Position numbers and translations under genes: made by a program
Source: Rhodohalobacter halophilus
GTDB lineage: Bacteria > Bacteroidota > Rhodothermia > Balneolales > Balneolaceae
Direction of reading: 5' to 3'
Assembly (NCBI RefSeq): GCF_001715195.1
Contig: NZ_MDWE01000017.1
Location: forward strand, 1-64,000
Length of the DNA: 64,000 nt
The notes under the pieces: generated by a model
What the model saw: the letters and a program-made list of their open reading frames with translations, nothing else
Databases searched by the model: none
Told to the model about the DNA's origin: nothing
In this document: one piece after another, positions 33,823 through 43,429 of the stretch
Layout of the letters: every line of letters begins with the position of its first letter
Position numbering within the stretch: the stretch's first letter is position 1

Positions 33823-35955
33823 TTACCTTTCAATTACACCGGTCCAATCACTTTCCGGCGGATGCTGAATCAGCCTTTCACAAATCTCTGCGTAAAATTG
33901 TGAGGGATTCAGATCATCATGCACATGAAAATAGTTTGGCTCCTGCTTTTTGAGTGCCTTAAAAATTCCCAGGGCTTCATCAAACCTCCTGCTAAAATAG
34001 AGATCCAGAGCCGTCTCGAACTTCGTGATAATCTCCTGTACTGAATGATCTGGGCTGTGATTAAAACCGATCAGGTGGTAGAGATTTACTGGCTGATTTC
34101 GTCCTTTCACTCGAACCTTCCCAAGCCGGCGAAACAGAAATTCACCCGCCTGTGACGCTTCATTTTTTGTATACTCTGAAACGACCGCATAGACGCCGAA
34201 AATTTTACAGGCTGTTTCGCACCTTGCAGCCAAGTTTACATGATCTCCCATCACGGTGTAGTTAAATCGGCGTTTGGAGCCCATATTGCCTACAAGCATT
34301 CTGCCAGTATTGATGCCGTACCGTGTCTTGATAATCTTTCCATCAACCTTATGGTCGCTCTTCTCCCATTTTTCCTCTGCCTTTAACACTGTTCGGCACG
34401 CGGCAGATGCCTGATTATCAATCGGAACCGGAGCACCGTAAATAGCCATAACCGCATCCCCGATGTATTTATCAAGGGTTCCTTTCTCCTCATTTATGAT
34501 CTCAGTAAATGTATTCAGATAGCTGTTTATCAACAGAACTAATTTATCCGGCTGAACAGACTCTGACAGGGATGTGAAGTTTTCGATATCGGTAAACATC
34601 ACCGTCAGTTCATCTTCCCGGCCACCCAGCGTGTACTCAATTTCCTGTGATATCATTTTATCCACAAGCTCCGGGGAGACATAAGAGGAAAACATAGATT
34701 TAATTTTTTTCTTCTCCTGCTCCTCATATATCACATTGTGAGTCACTGAACCGGTGTAACCGATAATAACAGCAATAACTACCGGAACAATTGGTACAAA
34801 TAGGTTTCCATAGATAAATAAGAACCCGGATGCAGCGATCCACACAGTGCCGATCGCAAGTGCGGTTATCAATCCCGACCAGCCAACAAACTTGGTGGTA
34901 ATTATAAAACTGAGAATCAGGATGCCAAATGTAATCAGCAGGCTATTCAGAGTGTTCACCTCCTTCAGAGAATTTTCATCCAGAATAGTCTGCAAAGCAT
35001 GTGCATGAACCTCGACACCCGCCATTGAATTCTCTCCGCTTCGATCGGGAAAGGGGACCGGGTGGAAATCCTGCAGCTCCGGCATGGTAGTTCCTACCAG
35101 AACGATTTTATCAGTAAGAATATCCTGATACAACAGCCCGTAATCGGGGTCGTCAAACTCATTAATTTCAAAAGCCTCCAGTTCGGTGGTGGTTTGAAAA
35201 TCGGCATCGTCAATTACCGACTCTAAACTTACATACTCAAAGGACCTGTACCCTCCGTAGTAGTTGATGAGCATGCGGTTAAATTCTGTTTTCGGAACCC
35301 GCCTGCCCGCTGCAAAGTATGCATCCTCGCGATTTTCCATAAGTTCCCCACCTCCCTCCAACGTATAGAGAAGCTGCAGGGCATACGAATAATAGACCTC
35401 ATTCAGATAATTGAACTGAAAGGGATAGGTGCGAATAAAACCATCCAGGTCTGTCTGCATATCCACAAATCCTATATTCCATGGGGTTGCCTGCTGAAAC
35501 ATCTGACGCGGAAAGGAGGGCGTTCTCTGATCCGCAATCATTCCACCCAAAAAACGCCGTTCAGGCTCCTGCCTTACCCGGCCGGAAAAAATTACATTTC
35601 CTGCCTCTCTGACCGCATCGGCAAAAAGAGAGTCGTTTCGCAAATCGTAAAGATCCGGTTGATCAAACAGCACATCAAAAGCAATAACCTTGGCACCTGC
35701 ACGATTCAGGTTTTCCACCAGTTTCGCATAAACGCTGGTAGGCCAGGGATACTTGTAGGGAATCTCATCGTCTGCCCTCGAACTGATTTCAACGATAACA
35801 ATATCGCTGCTCGAAGTGTCTAAGGGCCCTCGAACCTGAAAAAGAAGATCACGAGAGTTCAAGTCTGCTATCTGAATTGGCGGCAGGTAGAAGAGAAATA
35901 GCATTATAAATGCCGCCAGCATCAAGGTAAGCAGTGATGAGACTCTTTTAGTCAT
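33823..35955 (-). CDS. CHASE2-sensor class III adenylate/guanylate cyclase
   Basis: 710 residues. N-terminal membrane anchor, extracytoplasmic CHASE2 sensor (about 30-330), three transmembrane helices (about 338-404), class III cyclase domain (about 445-640), then a helical, TPR-like tail. Catalytic residues are present: metal Asp D456 (FTDIENFT) and D500 (YIGDAVMA), and N574/R578 in MGDHVNLAAR. cAMP rather than cGMP is likely but not proven. Last gene of the operon, 8 bp after the barrel gene. The CHASE2 domain faces the periplasm, where the exported operon partners reside. Confidence 0.92.
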   Translation of the reverse strand: MTKRVSSLLTLMLAAFIMLFLFYLPPIQIADLNSRDLLFQVRGPLDTSSSDIVIVEISSRADDEIPYKYPWPTSVYAKLVENLNRAGAKVIAFDVLFDQPDLYDLRNDSLFADAVREAGNVIFSGRVRQEPERRFLGGMIADQRTPSFPRQMFQQATPWNIGFVDMQTDLDGFIRTYPFQFNYLNEVYYSYALQLLYTLEGGGELMENREDAYFAAGRRVPKTEFNRMLINYYGGYRSFEYVSLESVIDDADFQTTTELEAFEINEFDDPDYGLLYQDILTDKIVLVGTTMPELQDFHPVPFPDRSGENSMAGVEVHAHALQTILDENSLKEVNTLNSLLITFGILILSFIITTKFVGWSGLITALAIGTVWIAASGFLFIYGNLFVPIVPVVIAVIIGYTGSVTHNVIYEEQEKKKIKSMFSSYVSPELVDKMISQEIEYTLGGREDELTVMFTDIENFTSLSESVQPDKLVLLINSYLNTFTEIINEEKGTLDKYIGDAVMAIYGAPVPIDNQASAACRTVLKAEEKWEKSDHKVDGKIIKTRYGINTGRMLVGNMGSKRRFNYTVMGDHVNLAARCETACKIFGVYAVVSEYTKNEASQAGEFLFRRLGKVRVKGRNQPVNLYHLIGFNHSPDHSVQEIITKFETALDLYFSRRFDEALGIFKALKKQEPNYFHVHDDLNPSQFYAEICERLIQHPPESDWTGVIER

Positions 35956-35963
35956 ATTGCAGA

Positions 35964-38717
35964 TTAAAATCTGTGGATGTATCGAAGCTGTATGATACGA
36001 TCATTTGGCAATGCTGCAAAATCAGATCCTCGTCTATGGATAGATGAGTAGTTAAACAATCCCTCCAGCGATCCATTTGTGAAGATCCGGTATTCAGCCC
36101 GCAACCGAATCAAATATGTATTAATCGTACTCGCTTCTTCCCCCGAAAAGTTCGGTTCGTAAATTGAATCTCTTCCGCTTTCCAGGTCACCTTCCATAAC
36201 CGTTAACGGAATGTCCTGAAATTGTGACCGGGCAAATGACAACGTGCTATTAAGAATTAACCGGTTCTCCATCAACTGCCAGTTGACACCTGTATCAATT
36301 GATTGAATATTCGCCTCATTTAAACCGCTCAACGCAGTGCTGTTCGTTCTGTTCCACGCTAATCTGGTCTGAAACGGCCTTCCCTCAAAATTGGACTGAA
36401 GGGAAAATGAAAACGTACTGCTACTGTAATCTCCATAGCGGGTAACATCACTTTGCGAGTCGGTAATGTTCAATGAAATTCCGGCATCGTGCTCTGCCCC
36501 CATCAACGAAAAACCTTGTGAGATGGAGGTGTTGAATGCAATTAGTTTATCACTCCTGGGCAATGATGTTGAAACAGTATCGCCATCTACAACTGCAAAA
36601 TTTCTGACAACTGTATTTTCAATATCCCTATCAACGTATGGGTTGAAACGATCTATGTTGTTACCCCTTGTCCTGTACCGTATTCCTGCATTCACGCGAG
36701 GCAGGTCAAATCGAAAAGGGTACCATCCGGCGGAAAATCTTAAGGTTCTTGTTCTAAGTGTAGAGTTTTTGTAGTTGTTAACATTATCGCGCAGAAGTTC
36801 AAAACCTCCGGTAACTATCAACCGGTTACTCAGCGTCCTGAACCGATCCGTAATGGTAATTCCTGAAACATCCCGGCGAATGGTACTATTTGTCAGTGAT
36901 TGAAAATCGGGGCCCACCCATGTATAATTCGCTTCAATTCGATGACTGCCATAGTTCAGGTCTACACGAGTTTCGCTGGCAAATATTGATGTGGGAAGAA
37001 AAAGGTCAATTTCCGTAGTACCCGATTCTGTCTCCCGATATTTAAACGGCAGGGTACTCATTCTCTCATTGATGATAATGAGCCAGGAGAGGCTGTTAAA
37101 CAGACTTTCAACATCACCATTTAGGTCAATTCCAAGTTCATCTGCCCTTTCCCGGTTTAGAACTCCGGCTGAAATATCCTCATTCATCAAACTCGCGGCA
37201 AATTCAGAATGAACCCGAACCCTTTGGTTATCAGCGGAAAACTCCACTTCAGTGCCAATTGTCAGATTATCCTTCGGCCTGGGCAGGGCGGTTGTCACCT
37301 GAAGTTCATCCGGATTATCCTCTAAAAATGATTGCTGCTGAATTGTAAGCGATGAAATCAACTCACGATTGTTGAGCAGTACATCCCGATAATCCCTGTA
37401 TCGTGTCGTTGAAGTGGAATCGTCTCGTGCCCGTAGAGCGTTCAAAGAAAACCGGAATCTGTCCCGCTGGCCAATGTCCAGTCGGCCGCCTGTCAACACC
37501 CGCCGATAAGCCCCACGGCCATTCTCTTCAAGATTCAAATAGTAGAGCTCTTCCACACCCTGTTCCAACTCTCTCTCTACAACCTCGATCTGATCAAAGC
37601 GGTTTGAGATCGATCGCTGCAACGTTCCCCGAAGAGCCTCAAAACGAAATCGATCATCCCAGAACGATACTCCTCCGTAAACACCTCTCACCCTTCTTCC
37701 CCGAATTGAGTAGTTGCTAAAGTTTGGGTTTGCATCTCCGGCTTCAAGAAATAGACTTTGACCATAACGAAGGTCCAGATGAAATCTGTTTTGTGGCTGA
37801 AAGCGGCTCGATTCTCTTGTTGTGAGATAACCTCTTCCACGATACTGAAGCTTCCCTTCCCTCCCTCTGACATTCAGCCTGCCCGTCAGTTGATCTGTTG
37901 CCGAACCGGCAATGTATTGGCTGCCGGCACCCAGCTCAATATCCCCTCCAAACACTCGCGATCTCTCTGTGAAAACCGGATCACCGCCTGCCGTAGCTGA
38001 TCTGAGCACATTGAACGACCAGCGTTCTGCCTGATAAAGTGTTCCACCCTCATCCAGTAGTATTTGAACCGTTTGCCGGCCGGAACTGATTTCATCCCTG
38101 CGAAATTTAATGAGATAGGGGGTAATTTCAGCCAGCTCCGTTACATCTTCTCCATTGATGTGCAACCGGATGTTATTTTCCAGGCCATCCCCATCATAAA
38201 AGAGTGCGGCTGTCAATAAATAGTCGTTGTTTGAAATCGTTTCGCCCGCAGCAGGTGTAATAATTGCGACATCCAGAAGGTCGGTCGTAGGGAATGCTTC
38301 AATTCTGGGTGATACTAACTCAACATAAACAGGCGGCTCATTGGCAATAATATCCGGATAGTGATACTGCCTTCCGGCAGCGGTTCGGAGAATAAAGTAA
38401 TATTCCAGCGAGTAGGCATCAGAATCCTCAATCAAAATGGGAATTTCAGCAGCTCCCGATTCAAACCGAACTTCTCTTTGGGAGTAGCTCCCGCTCTCTT
38501 GGGTTCTATAAAAGAGAAGTGCTTCAATCACTTCCGATTCAGCTATTTCCAAAGCTTCAAACCGTAAAATCACCTCCTCATGCTTTTCTATAAATGAGGG
38601 CGGAATATGGCGGATAACCGTTTGGGCAGTAACCAAATCATAGGAGGATCCAACCAGGAGAATAAAGAAAACTCCCAAATAGAGACCCTTTGATTGTAAA
38701 TTATATACCCCTGCCAA
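35964..38717 (-). CDS. Large outer-membrane beta-barrel protein
   Basis: 917 residues with signal peptide. Residues about 35-240 look like two Ig-like beta-sandwich domains (EVILRFEALEIAESEVIEAL; NIRLHINGEDVTELAEI). From about 270 to the end, alternating polar/aromatic strands, many Arg/Tyr/Asn, and a terminal Phe (YIHRF) indicate a barrel of the outer membrane. Family not recognised. It lies between the FecR and cyclase genes with 8-18 bp gaps, so it is translated together with them. A role in transmitting outer-membrane state is inferred. Confidence 0.72.
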   Translation of the reverse strand: MAGVYNLQSKGLYLGVFFILLVGSSYDLVTAQTVIRHIPPSFIEKHEEVILRFEALEIAESEVIEALLFYRTQESGSYSQREVRFESGAAEIPILIEDSDAYSLEYYFILRTAAGRQYHYPDIIANEPPVYVELVSPRIEAFPTTDLLDVAIITPAAGETISNNDYLLTAALFYDGDGLENNIRLHINGEDVTELAEITPYLIKFRRDEISSGRQTVQILLDEGGTLYQAERWSFNVLRSATAGGDPVFTERSRVFGGDIELGAGSQYIAGSATDQLTGRLNVRGREGKLQYRGRGYLTTRESSRFQPQNRFHLDLRYGQSLFLEAGDANPNFSNYSIRGRRVRGVYGGVSFWDDRFRFEALRGTLQRSISNRFDQIEVVERELEQGVEELYYLNLEENGRGAYRRVLTGGRLDIGQRDRFRFSLNALRARDDSTSTTRYRDYRDVLLNNRELISSLTIQQQSFLEDNPDELQVTTALPRPKDNLTIGTEVEFSADNQRVRVHSEFAASLMNEDISAGVLNRERADELGIDLNGDVESLFNSLSWLIIINERMSTLPFKYRETESGTTEIDLFLPTSIFASETRVDLNYGSHRIEANYTWVGPDFQSLTNSTIRRDVSGITITDRFRTLSNRLIVTGGFELLRDNVNNYKNSTLRTRTLRFSAGWYPFRFDLPRVNAGIRYRTRGNNIDRFNPYVDRDIENTVVRNFAVVDGDTVSTSLPRSDKLIAFNTSISQGFSLMGAEHDAGISLNITDSQSDVTRYGDYSSSTFSFSLQSNFEGRPFQTRLAWNRTNSTALSGLNEANIQSIDTGVNWQLMENRLILNSTLSFARSQFQDIPLTVMEGDLESGRDSIYEPNFSGEEASTINTYLIRLRAEYRIFTNGSLEGLFNYSSIHRRGSDFAALPNDRIIQLRYIHRF

Positions 38718-38735
38718 TCTATTCAGCTATTGGTT

Positions 38736-39464
38736 TCAGTTATCGTTTTGCTCAAAAAACTCAATATCCTCTTCAATAATCTGCCCGTTTGAATCCCGAA
38801 AACGCAAAATAAGTCTGCGCTCAATAAGCTCTTCATCTAATGTTTTATACTCTGAGTTTAACCGCTCAATCTCACCATCACTTAACTGTCCGGTCGTTAA
38901 ATCCGACCCGGATTCGTCTGCCTGGGCAAACATCCCCTCCGTTAGTAAAACCGATTGACCGGATCGCAAAGCCATCACCTCAACTTCACCTGTTTCAACC
39001 CAATAGTACCCTTCCGAAAGGGCGCCAAACGTCGTGCCTTTCACACTTGCAACCGTTGTAGAGGTGGTAACTTCAAACTCATTGGTTACCCTTCGGTTTA
39101 CATTCAGAAATATTCCACCCCGGTTTAAATCAATCCTGGTGCTCGCATTTTGTCGGCGGTCAATTTCACCACGAATAATTAATTGTGATCTTGGCCTCAC
39201 TTTAGCTACACTCTGGTCCAAGAACATCACTAAAGCATACCCATTTTCATCGGTCGTTAATGTGTCTCCGCTAAAGAGTGATGTTCCCGTTTCCACCACT
39301 GTATCTCTGACAGCACCTGTTATATCTACATTGGGTATGTATCTGCGAACAATAGCTATCTCACGATCGGGATCGATACTATTTTCAACTCCTTCAACAA
39401 TCAAACCGAACAGGAAGAGTGCCAAAAACGGAACGGGGGTCAATTTTATAAACTTCTTCGTCAT
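38736..39464 (-). CDS. Exported FecR-domain protein
   Basis: 242 residues with an N-terminal signal or anchor (FLALFLFGLIVEGVENS). FecR domain at about 55-165: TSLFSGDTLTTDENGYALVMF, IDLNRGGIFLNVNR, VTTSTTVASVKGTTF and VETGEVEVMA. Unlike anti-sigma FecR proteins there is no cytoplasmic N-terminal domain, and no sigma gene is nearby. The charged C-terminal tail (EELIERRLILRFRD) follows. In this operon it probably acts in the periplasm with the CHASE2 cyclase. Confidence 0.87.
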   Translation of the reverse strand: MTKKFIKLTPVPFLALFLFGLIVEGVENSIDPDREIAIVRRYIPNVDITGAVRDTVVETGTSLFSGDTLTTDENGYALVMFLDQSVAKVRPRSQLIIRGEIDRRQNASTRIDLNRGGIFLNVNRRVTNEFEVTTSTTVASVKGTTFGALSEGYYWVETGEVEVMALRSGQSVLLTEGMFAQADESGSDLTTGQLSDGEIERLNSEYKTLDEELIERRLILRFRDSNGQIIEEDIEFFEQNDN

Positions 39465-39475
39465 TGCATTACATT

Positions 39476-40633
39476 TTATTCAGGCAGTTTGATCTTGTTA
39501 CTCCTCATTTTTTCAAGGAGTTCCATTAATTCTGCTTTAGCAGCCTCACCGGTAAGCACCCGGCCATCCAATTCAATTTCAAACAGAGTAAATCCACTTC
39601 TGATCATACTTTCGGTTTGCTCAACACCTATGAGCGGAATCAGCAGTTCCCGCATATCACTATCTATTTTAACCGTTGCTGCAGCCTGATGATCATCCCG
39701 CAGGGTAAAAGACCAAATCTCTGAAGCCCTCTCTTGCGTGCCTGATGTAGTTTGTAATTCTGAAAAGACCTGCCAATAGTATGTATTGCCTTCTCTGAGC
39801 GATTTGGCGCCAAATGAAGGATAAGTAAAACTTGTACCGTTTATATTGACATCCAGAAATTCGTGTTCAAGTAACACACCTGAGGGTTCTGTGGGCGGTG
39901 TGCTTCTGGCGCTCTCAACCATCGCCTCCGGATCTTCGTCTCTTGAGGCCTCAACCACAATCAATCTGTAGCTCTGCTGAAACAGTCCATCCCACCTGAA
40001 TTCAGGATTTGGGTTTGAAATGGTCACATCAACCCCAACTGCATCCCCCGGAGTCAGAAGCGTTATCGTCAAATTTTCATCGATGATATTACTGCCAAAT
40101 GTCACACTTGAAGATCCAAGAAGCAGCCCTCCATTTACGCTGTTATTCCTTTTATACAGTTTGATCTGAATTGTGTACTCATCTGCAGGTAACGTTGAAA
40201 CCCCTTGCAGTTTATTGAGTAAAGCTCGCCCATTTTCAGTTAATCTGCCATTGAAACGGACAGGCACCGGTGCATTAGGCAACCGTTGACGGGAAATATC
40301 TACATTGGAAAAAACGGCCGATTCACCCGCTCGCAATCCAAACGGCAACTCGTTACGCTGATGAGAAACCATCAACAACCCTTCGCGCTCACTGATAACT
40401 TCAATATCGATATAAAGATCATCTGCCGGTTCATTGCTTTCATTGGAAACATAGACGGTAAAAAGGCGGGTAGCTAAGTTTCCTTCACCGTTTATCAGTG
40501 TTGAAAGCTCTACAATCTGTGCACTGCTCATCAACGGGTCAGCGGTAATATCTATGGAAAAACCGGTTGACTGAGAAAGGACATTTTCCAGCGGAACAAG
40601 TAACCAAAAAATTAGTAGTAAGAGTTGTTTCAC
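39476..40633 (-). CDS. Exported Ig/fibronectin-like protein, unknown function
   Basis: 385 residues with signal peptide (LLLLIFWLLVPLENVLSQ). Two beta-sandwich regions can be seen: about 60-180 (VYVSNESNEPADDLYIDIEV) and about 200-320, with a fibronectin-like ending YYWQVFSELQ...IWSFTLRDD. A C-terminal helical stretch follows (LMELLEKMRSNKIKLPE). No catalytic motif is recognised. First gene of the four-gene operon, 11 bp before the FecR gene; it may be a ligand-binding or envelope scaffold partner. Confidence 0.7.
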   Translation of the reverse strand: MKQLLLLIFWLLVPLENVLSQSTGFSIDITADPLMSSAQIVELSTLINGEGNLATRLFTVYVSNESNEPADDLYIDIEVISEREGLLMVSHQRNELPFGLRAGESAVFSNVDISRQRLPNAPVPVRFNGRLTENGRALLNKLQGVSTLPADEYTIQIKLYKRNNSVNGGLLLGSSSVTFGSNIIDENLTITLLTPGDAVGVDVTISNPNPEFRWDGLFQQSYRLIVVEASRDEDPEAMVESARSTPPTEPSGVLLEHEFLDVNINGTSFTYPSFGAKSLREGNTYYWQVFSELQTTSGTQERASEIWSFTLRDDHQAAATVKIDSDMRELLIPLIGVEQTESMIRSGFTLFEIELDGRVLTGEAAKAELMELLEKMRSNKIKLPE

Positions 40634-40810
40634 AATGATCTGTTTAATTTGTTTCCATTATGAATAGATGTGGAAATATAATTTGACACATATTCAATCA
40701 AAAGAAACATCATTTATGGAGAATAGACACTATATTAAACGAATCACACAATTCGGGGCGACCTCTCTCTTAACCCCCGCCGAAACACTCTCTTTCACTT
40801 ATAAAAAATG

Positions 40811-40884
40811 TGGAGCTACGGGGATTCGAACCCCGGACCTTCGCGCTGCCAGCGCGACGCTCTAGCCAGCTGAGCTATAGCCCC
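40811..40884 (-). tRNA. tRNA-Ala (anticodon GGC)
   Basis: On the minus strand GGGGCTATAGCTCAGCTGG opens a full cloverleaf. The acceptor GGGGCTA pairs with TAGCTCC (one G-U), then A73; D-arm GCTCAGCTGGCTAGAGC; anticodon loop CTGGCAG with T33 and anticodon GGC; T-arm GGGGTTCGAATCCCC. CCA is not encoded. It reads codon GCC. Confidence 0.95.
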
Positions 40885-40930
40885 GTCGAGGCAGAATATA
40901 TCACCTTTCGTAAGCATTTGTCAAAAAACA

Positions 40931-40964
40931 TTTTTGTTTGCGATTGTTGGTTATGTATTTTTTG
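40931..40964 (+). promoter_or_regulatory. Candidate FCB-type promoter of the ompA-like gene
   Basis: TTTTG at 40931-40935, 20 bp, then TATTTTTTG (one base longer than TAnnTTTG), 57 bp before the ATG at 41022. Both boxes and their spacing fit the Bacteroidota-type promoter. Confidence 0.5.
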
Positions 40965-41021
40965 TTGAAGTGGAAAAATTTCTAACTTAAAACCTCACAC
41001 TAACTGTACAGGAGAATAACA

Positions 41022-41969
41022 ATGTTTAAATCACCTACTTACTTATTCATTGGTTTACTTGCCTCTCTGCTTGTTTTTCAGGCATGTGGCTCCAGTGAAC
41101 CAGAAGGGGATCCGGATCCGCTAACACTCGAATATCTAATGAGCCTTTCTGATGAAGAGCTTATGGAGCGAGATAGTGATGGCGATGGACTTTCCGATTA
41201 TGATGAAATTTACGTACACGGAACAAATCCGCTCGATCCTGATACGGATGGCGACGGACTAACCGATTACGAAGAAGTAAATACTTACGGAACGGATCCG
41301 CTGAATGAAGATACAGACGGTGACGGACTCTCTGATGGAGATGAAGTAAATGTTTATGACACTGACCCACTCAACCCAGACACCGATGGTGACGGGCTGA
41401 CTGACGGCGAAGAAGTAAACATGTACGACACAGACCCAACCGACCCGGATACTGATGGTGACGGTCTCTCTGATGGAGATGAAGTAAATACACACGGAAC
41501 CGATCCTCTCGATCCCGATTCTGACGGCGATGGATTTACCGACGGTCAAGAGATTGAAATGGGAACCGACCCACTCGATCCGAATGATCCTCCATATATC
41601 AACGAGCTGAATACAATCAACTTCAACTTTGACAGATCTGACATTCGTGACGGAGATGCTCAAAAGCTCGCTGAAAACGTAGAGCGATTAATGGAAGTTG
41701 AAGCATTCCGAGTTCGCGTAGATGCTTATACTGACCACGTAGGTGGAGACCAGTACAACCTCAGACTCAGCTTGAGAAGAGCGAATGCTGTTGTAGACTT
41801 CTACAAAAACAATGGAATTGCTGAAGATCGAATTGAATTCAGAGGTTTAGGTAAAGCTCCGGTTCGCTGCTCCGAAGCAGAAATGGACCGTAACACACCC
41901 GGTTGTGAGAAAAATCGACGTGCAGAGTCTCATCCTCTGAACCCATATCCATTTTCTCCGAGAAACTAA
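41022..41969 (+). CDS. OmpA-like lipoprotein with TSP3 calcium-binding repeats
   Basis: 315 residues; lipobox LVFQAC. Residues about 45-195 hold seven thrombospondin type 3 repeats of about 20 residues with D-x-D-x-DG loops (DTDGDGLTD), which should bind calcium. The C-terminal OmpA domain (about 205-300) has [26 protein letters not shown] and [15 protein letters not shown], which bind peptidoglycan. The usual end NRRVE is followed here by an atypical tail ([13 protein letters not shown]). Repeat identity is visible in the DNA as about 60-bp units. Monocistronic, with promoter and terminator. Confidence 0.92.
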   Translation: MFKSPTYLFIGLLASLLVFQACGSSEPEGDPDPLTLEYLMSLSDEELMERDSDGDGLSDYDEIYVHGTNPLDPDTDGDGLTDYEEVNTYGTDPLNEDTDGDGLSDGDEVNVYDTDPLNPDTDGDGLTDGEEVNMYDTDPTDPDTDGDGLSDGDEVNTHGTDPLDPDSDGDGFTDGQEIEMGTDPLDPNDPPYINELNTINFNFDRSDIRDGDAQKLAENVERLMEVEAFRVRVDAYTDHVGGDQYNLRLSLRRANAVVDFYKNNGIAEDRIEFRGLGKAPVRCSEAEMDRNTPGCEKNRRAESHPLNPYPFSPRN

Positions 41970-41989
41970 TTCAAATTAGTTTTTAGTGT

Positions 41990-42023
41990 AAAGCGGGCTG
42001 AATTCTTTCAGTCCGCTTTTTTT
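41990..42023 (+). terminator. Intrinsic terminator of the ompA-like gene
   Basis: AAAGCGGGCTGAA pairs with TTCAGTCCGCTTT and ends in seven Ts, 20 bp after the stop. Confidence 0.85.
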
Positions 42024-42193
42024 ATTTCTGAAAATTCATTCTGAGTAGGGTGCAAAACTACCTGTCAACAATCCTAAAAATGCTGATCGTGAGTTTTGAA
42101 GATTTGCTCTTACTGCAACTTGATTGAAAGCAGAACCAGTCGTAAAAGTAAGAAGACAAGAGAGGTGGGAATGTGGTCTTACCGGGAAACTAA

Positions 42194-43240
42194 TCAATCA
42201 TCAGAGAGAACCACTGCCGGCTCAAGCGGTTTAACCAAAACTTCATCGTTGGGTTCAAACAGAACCCGATTATCTGTATGGACGATATAGCGTTCGCCCT
42301 GACAATTTACGTGATAGGTAATATCGTGACCTTTGAATTCTCGCCCCACAATAATACCCCGGCTGCAGCCATTTACAACTCCATTCGGCCGCTCGATCGT
42401 CAGGTGTTCGGGACGAATTGAACATGTTACCCGGCCTTTTGCCTTGCAATTTAAACGAAGGCAGCCAAGATTCGTATCAATATATTCGGCATCGTTCACT
42501 TCACCTTCAAATAGGTTGGTACGGCCAAGAAACTGAGCTACAAATTTTGTTTTGGGTTTATAATACACCTCTTCGGGTGTTCCAATCTGCTCAATCCGGC
42601 CATTATTCATCACAGCAATCCGATCCGCAAAAGAGAGAGCTTCTTCCTGATCATGAGTTACGAGAACAGCACTCATTCCCGCTTTTTTAATAATTGAACG
42701 GACCTCTTTTCGGGTTGTATCACGCAACATTGCATCCAGATTAGAAAACGGCTCATCAAGAAGAACCAGTTTAGGCTCCGGTGCAATGGCACGCGCCAAG
42801 GCTACTCTCTGCTGTTGCCCGCCCGAGAGTTCTGCCGGACTCCGATCTTTATAATCTCCCATGCCTGTCCGGCACAAAACCTCTTCAGCAAAAACTTTGC
42901 GCTTAAACTTAGGTAAATCCGTAAGGCCAAACGCAACATTATCTAAAGCTGACATATGAGGGAAGAGTGCATAGTCCTGGAAAACGAACCCAATCCCTCT
43001 GTTTTGAGGAGAGATTTGCACTTTATTTGATGATATAATATTGCCTTCCAGTTCAATCGTACCCTTATCAGGTTTTTCAAACCCTGAAATCATTCGAAGT
43101 GTGGTAGTTTTACCGCAGCCACTTGCCCCTAAAAGAGCAAATATCTCGTTTTCACCGACAGAGAATGACACATCCTGAACTACAGGAACCCCCTTTTCGA
43201 ACGATTTTTCAATATTATTGACTTGAAGCAGCATATTCAC
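42194..43240 (-). CDS. Orphan iron/putrescine-type ABC transporter ATPase (FbpC/PotA-like)
   Basis: 348 residues. Walker A GASGCGKTT, Q-loop FVFQDYALFPHM, signature LSGGQQQRVALARAIAPEP, Walker B LVLLDEPFSNLD and His-switch VTHDQEEAL are complete. The C-terminal TOBE-like domain (about 240-345) fits the FbpC/PotA group that drives import of ferric ions, polyamines or sulfate. No permease or binding-protein gene is adjacent, so the ATPase serves a transporter encoded elsewhere. Divergent from the SPOR gene. Confidence 0.9.
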   Translation of the reverse strand: MNMLLQVNNIEKSFEKGVPVVQDVSFSVGENEIFALLGASGCGKTTTLRMISGFEKPDKGTIELEGNIISSNKVQISPQNRGIGFVFQDYALFPHMSALDNVAFGLTDLPKFKRKVFAEEVLCRTGMGDYKDRSPAELSGGQQQRVALARAIAPEPKLVLLDEPFSNLDAMLRDTTRKEVRSIIKKAGMSAVLVTHDQEEALSFADRIAVMNNGRIEQIGTPEEVYYKPKTKFVAQFLGRTNLFEGEVNDAEYIDTNLGCLRLNCKAKGRVTCSIRPEHLTIERPNGVVNGCSRGIIVGREFKGHDITYHVNCQGERYIVHTDNRVLFEPNDEVLVKPLEPAVVLSDD

Positions 43241-43429
43241 CTGAATAAAGAGACTTATTGAACCTTATTTAAATTCAGTCTATTTAAATTAAGGATTTTT
43301 TATATCCAATTAAAGAGTTTTTGTATTTAAAAAGTTCTAGCTGTTGTTAAAAAGAAAGTAATGAATTATGTTTTTTACATTCATAGTTCTACAGATAACT
43401 ACAAAGGCGCTTTCAAAAAAGATCACATT

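Noticed and set aside
41170..41590. Tandem units of about 60 bp
   Set aside because: They code for the TSP3 calcium-binding repeats of the OmpA-like protein. No independent element is needed.
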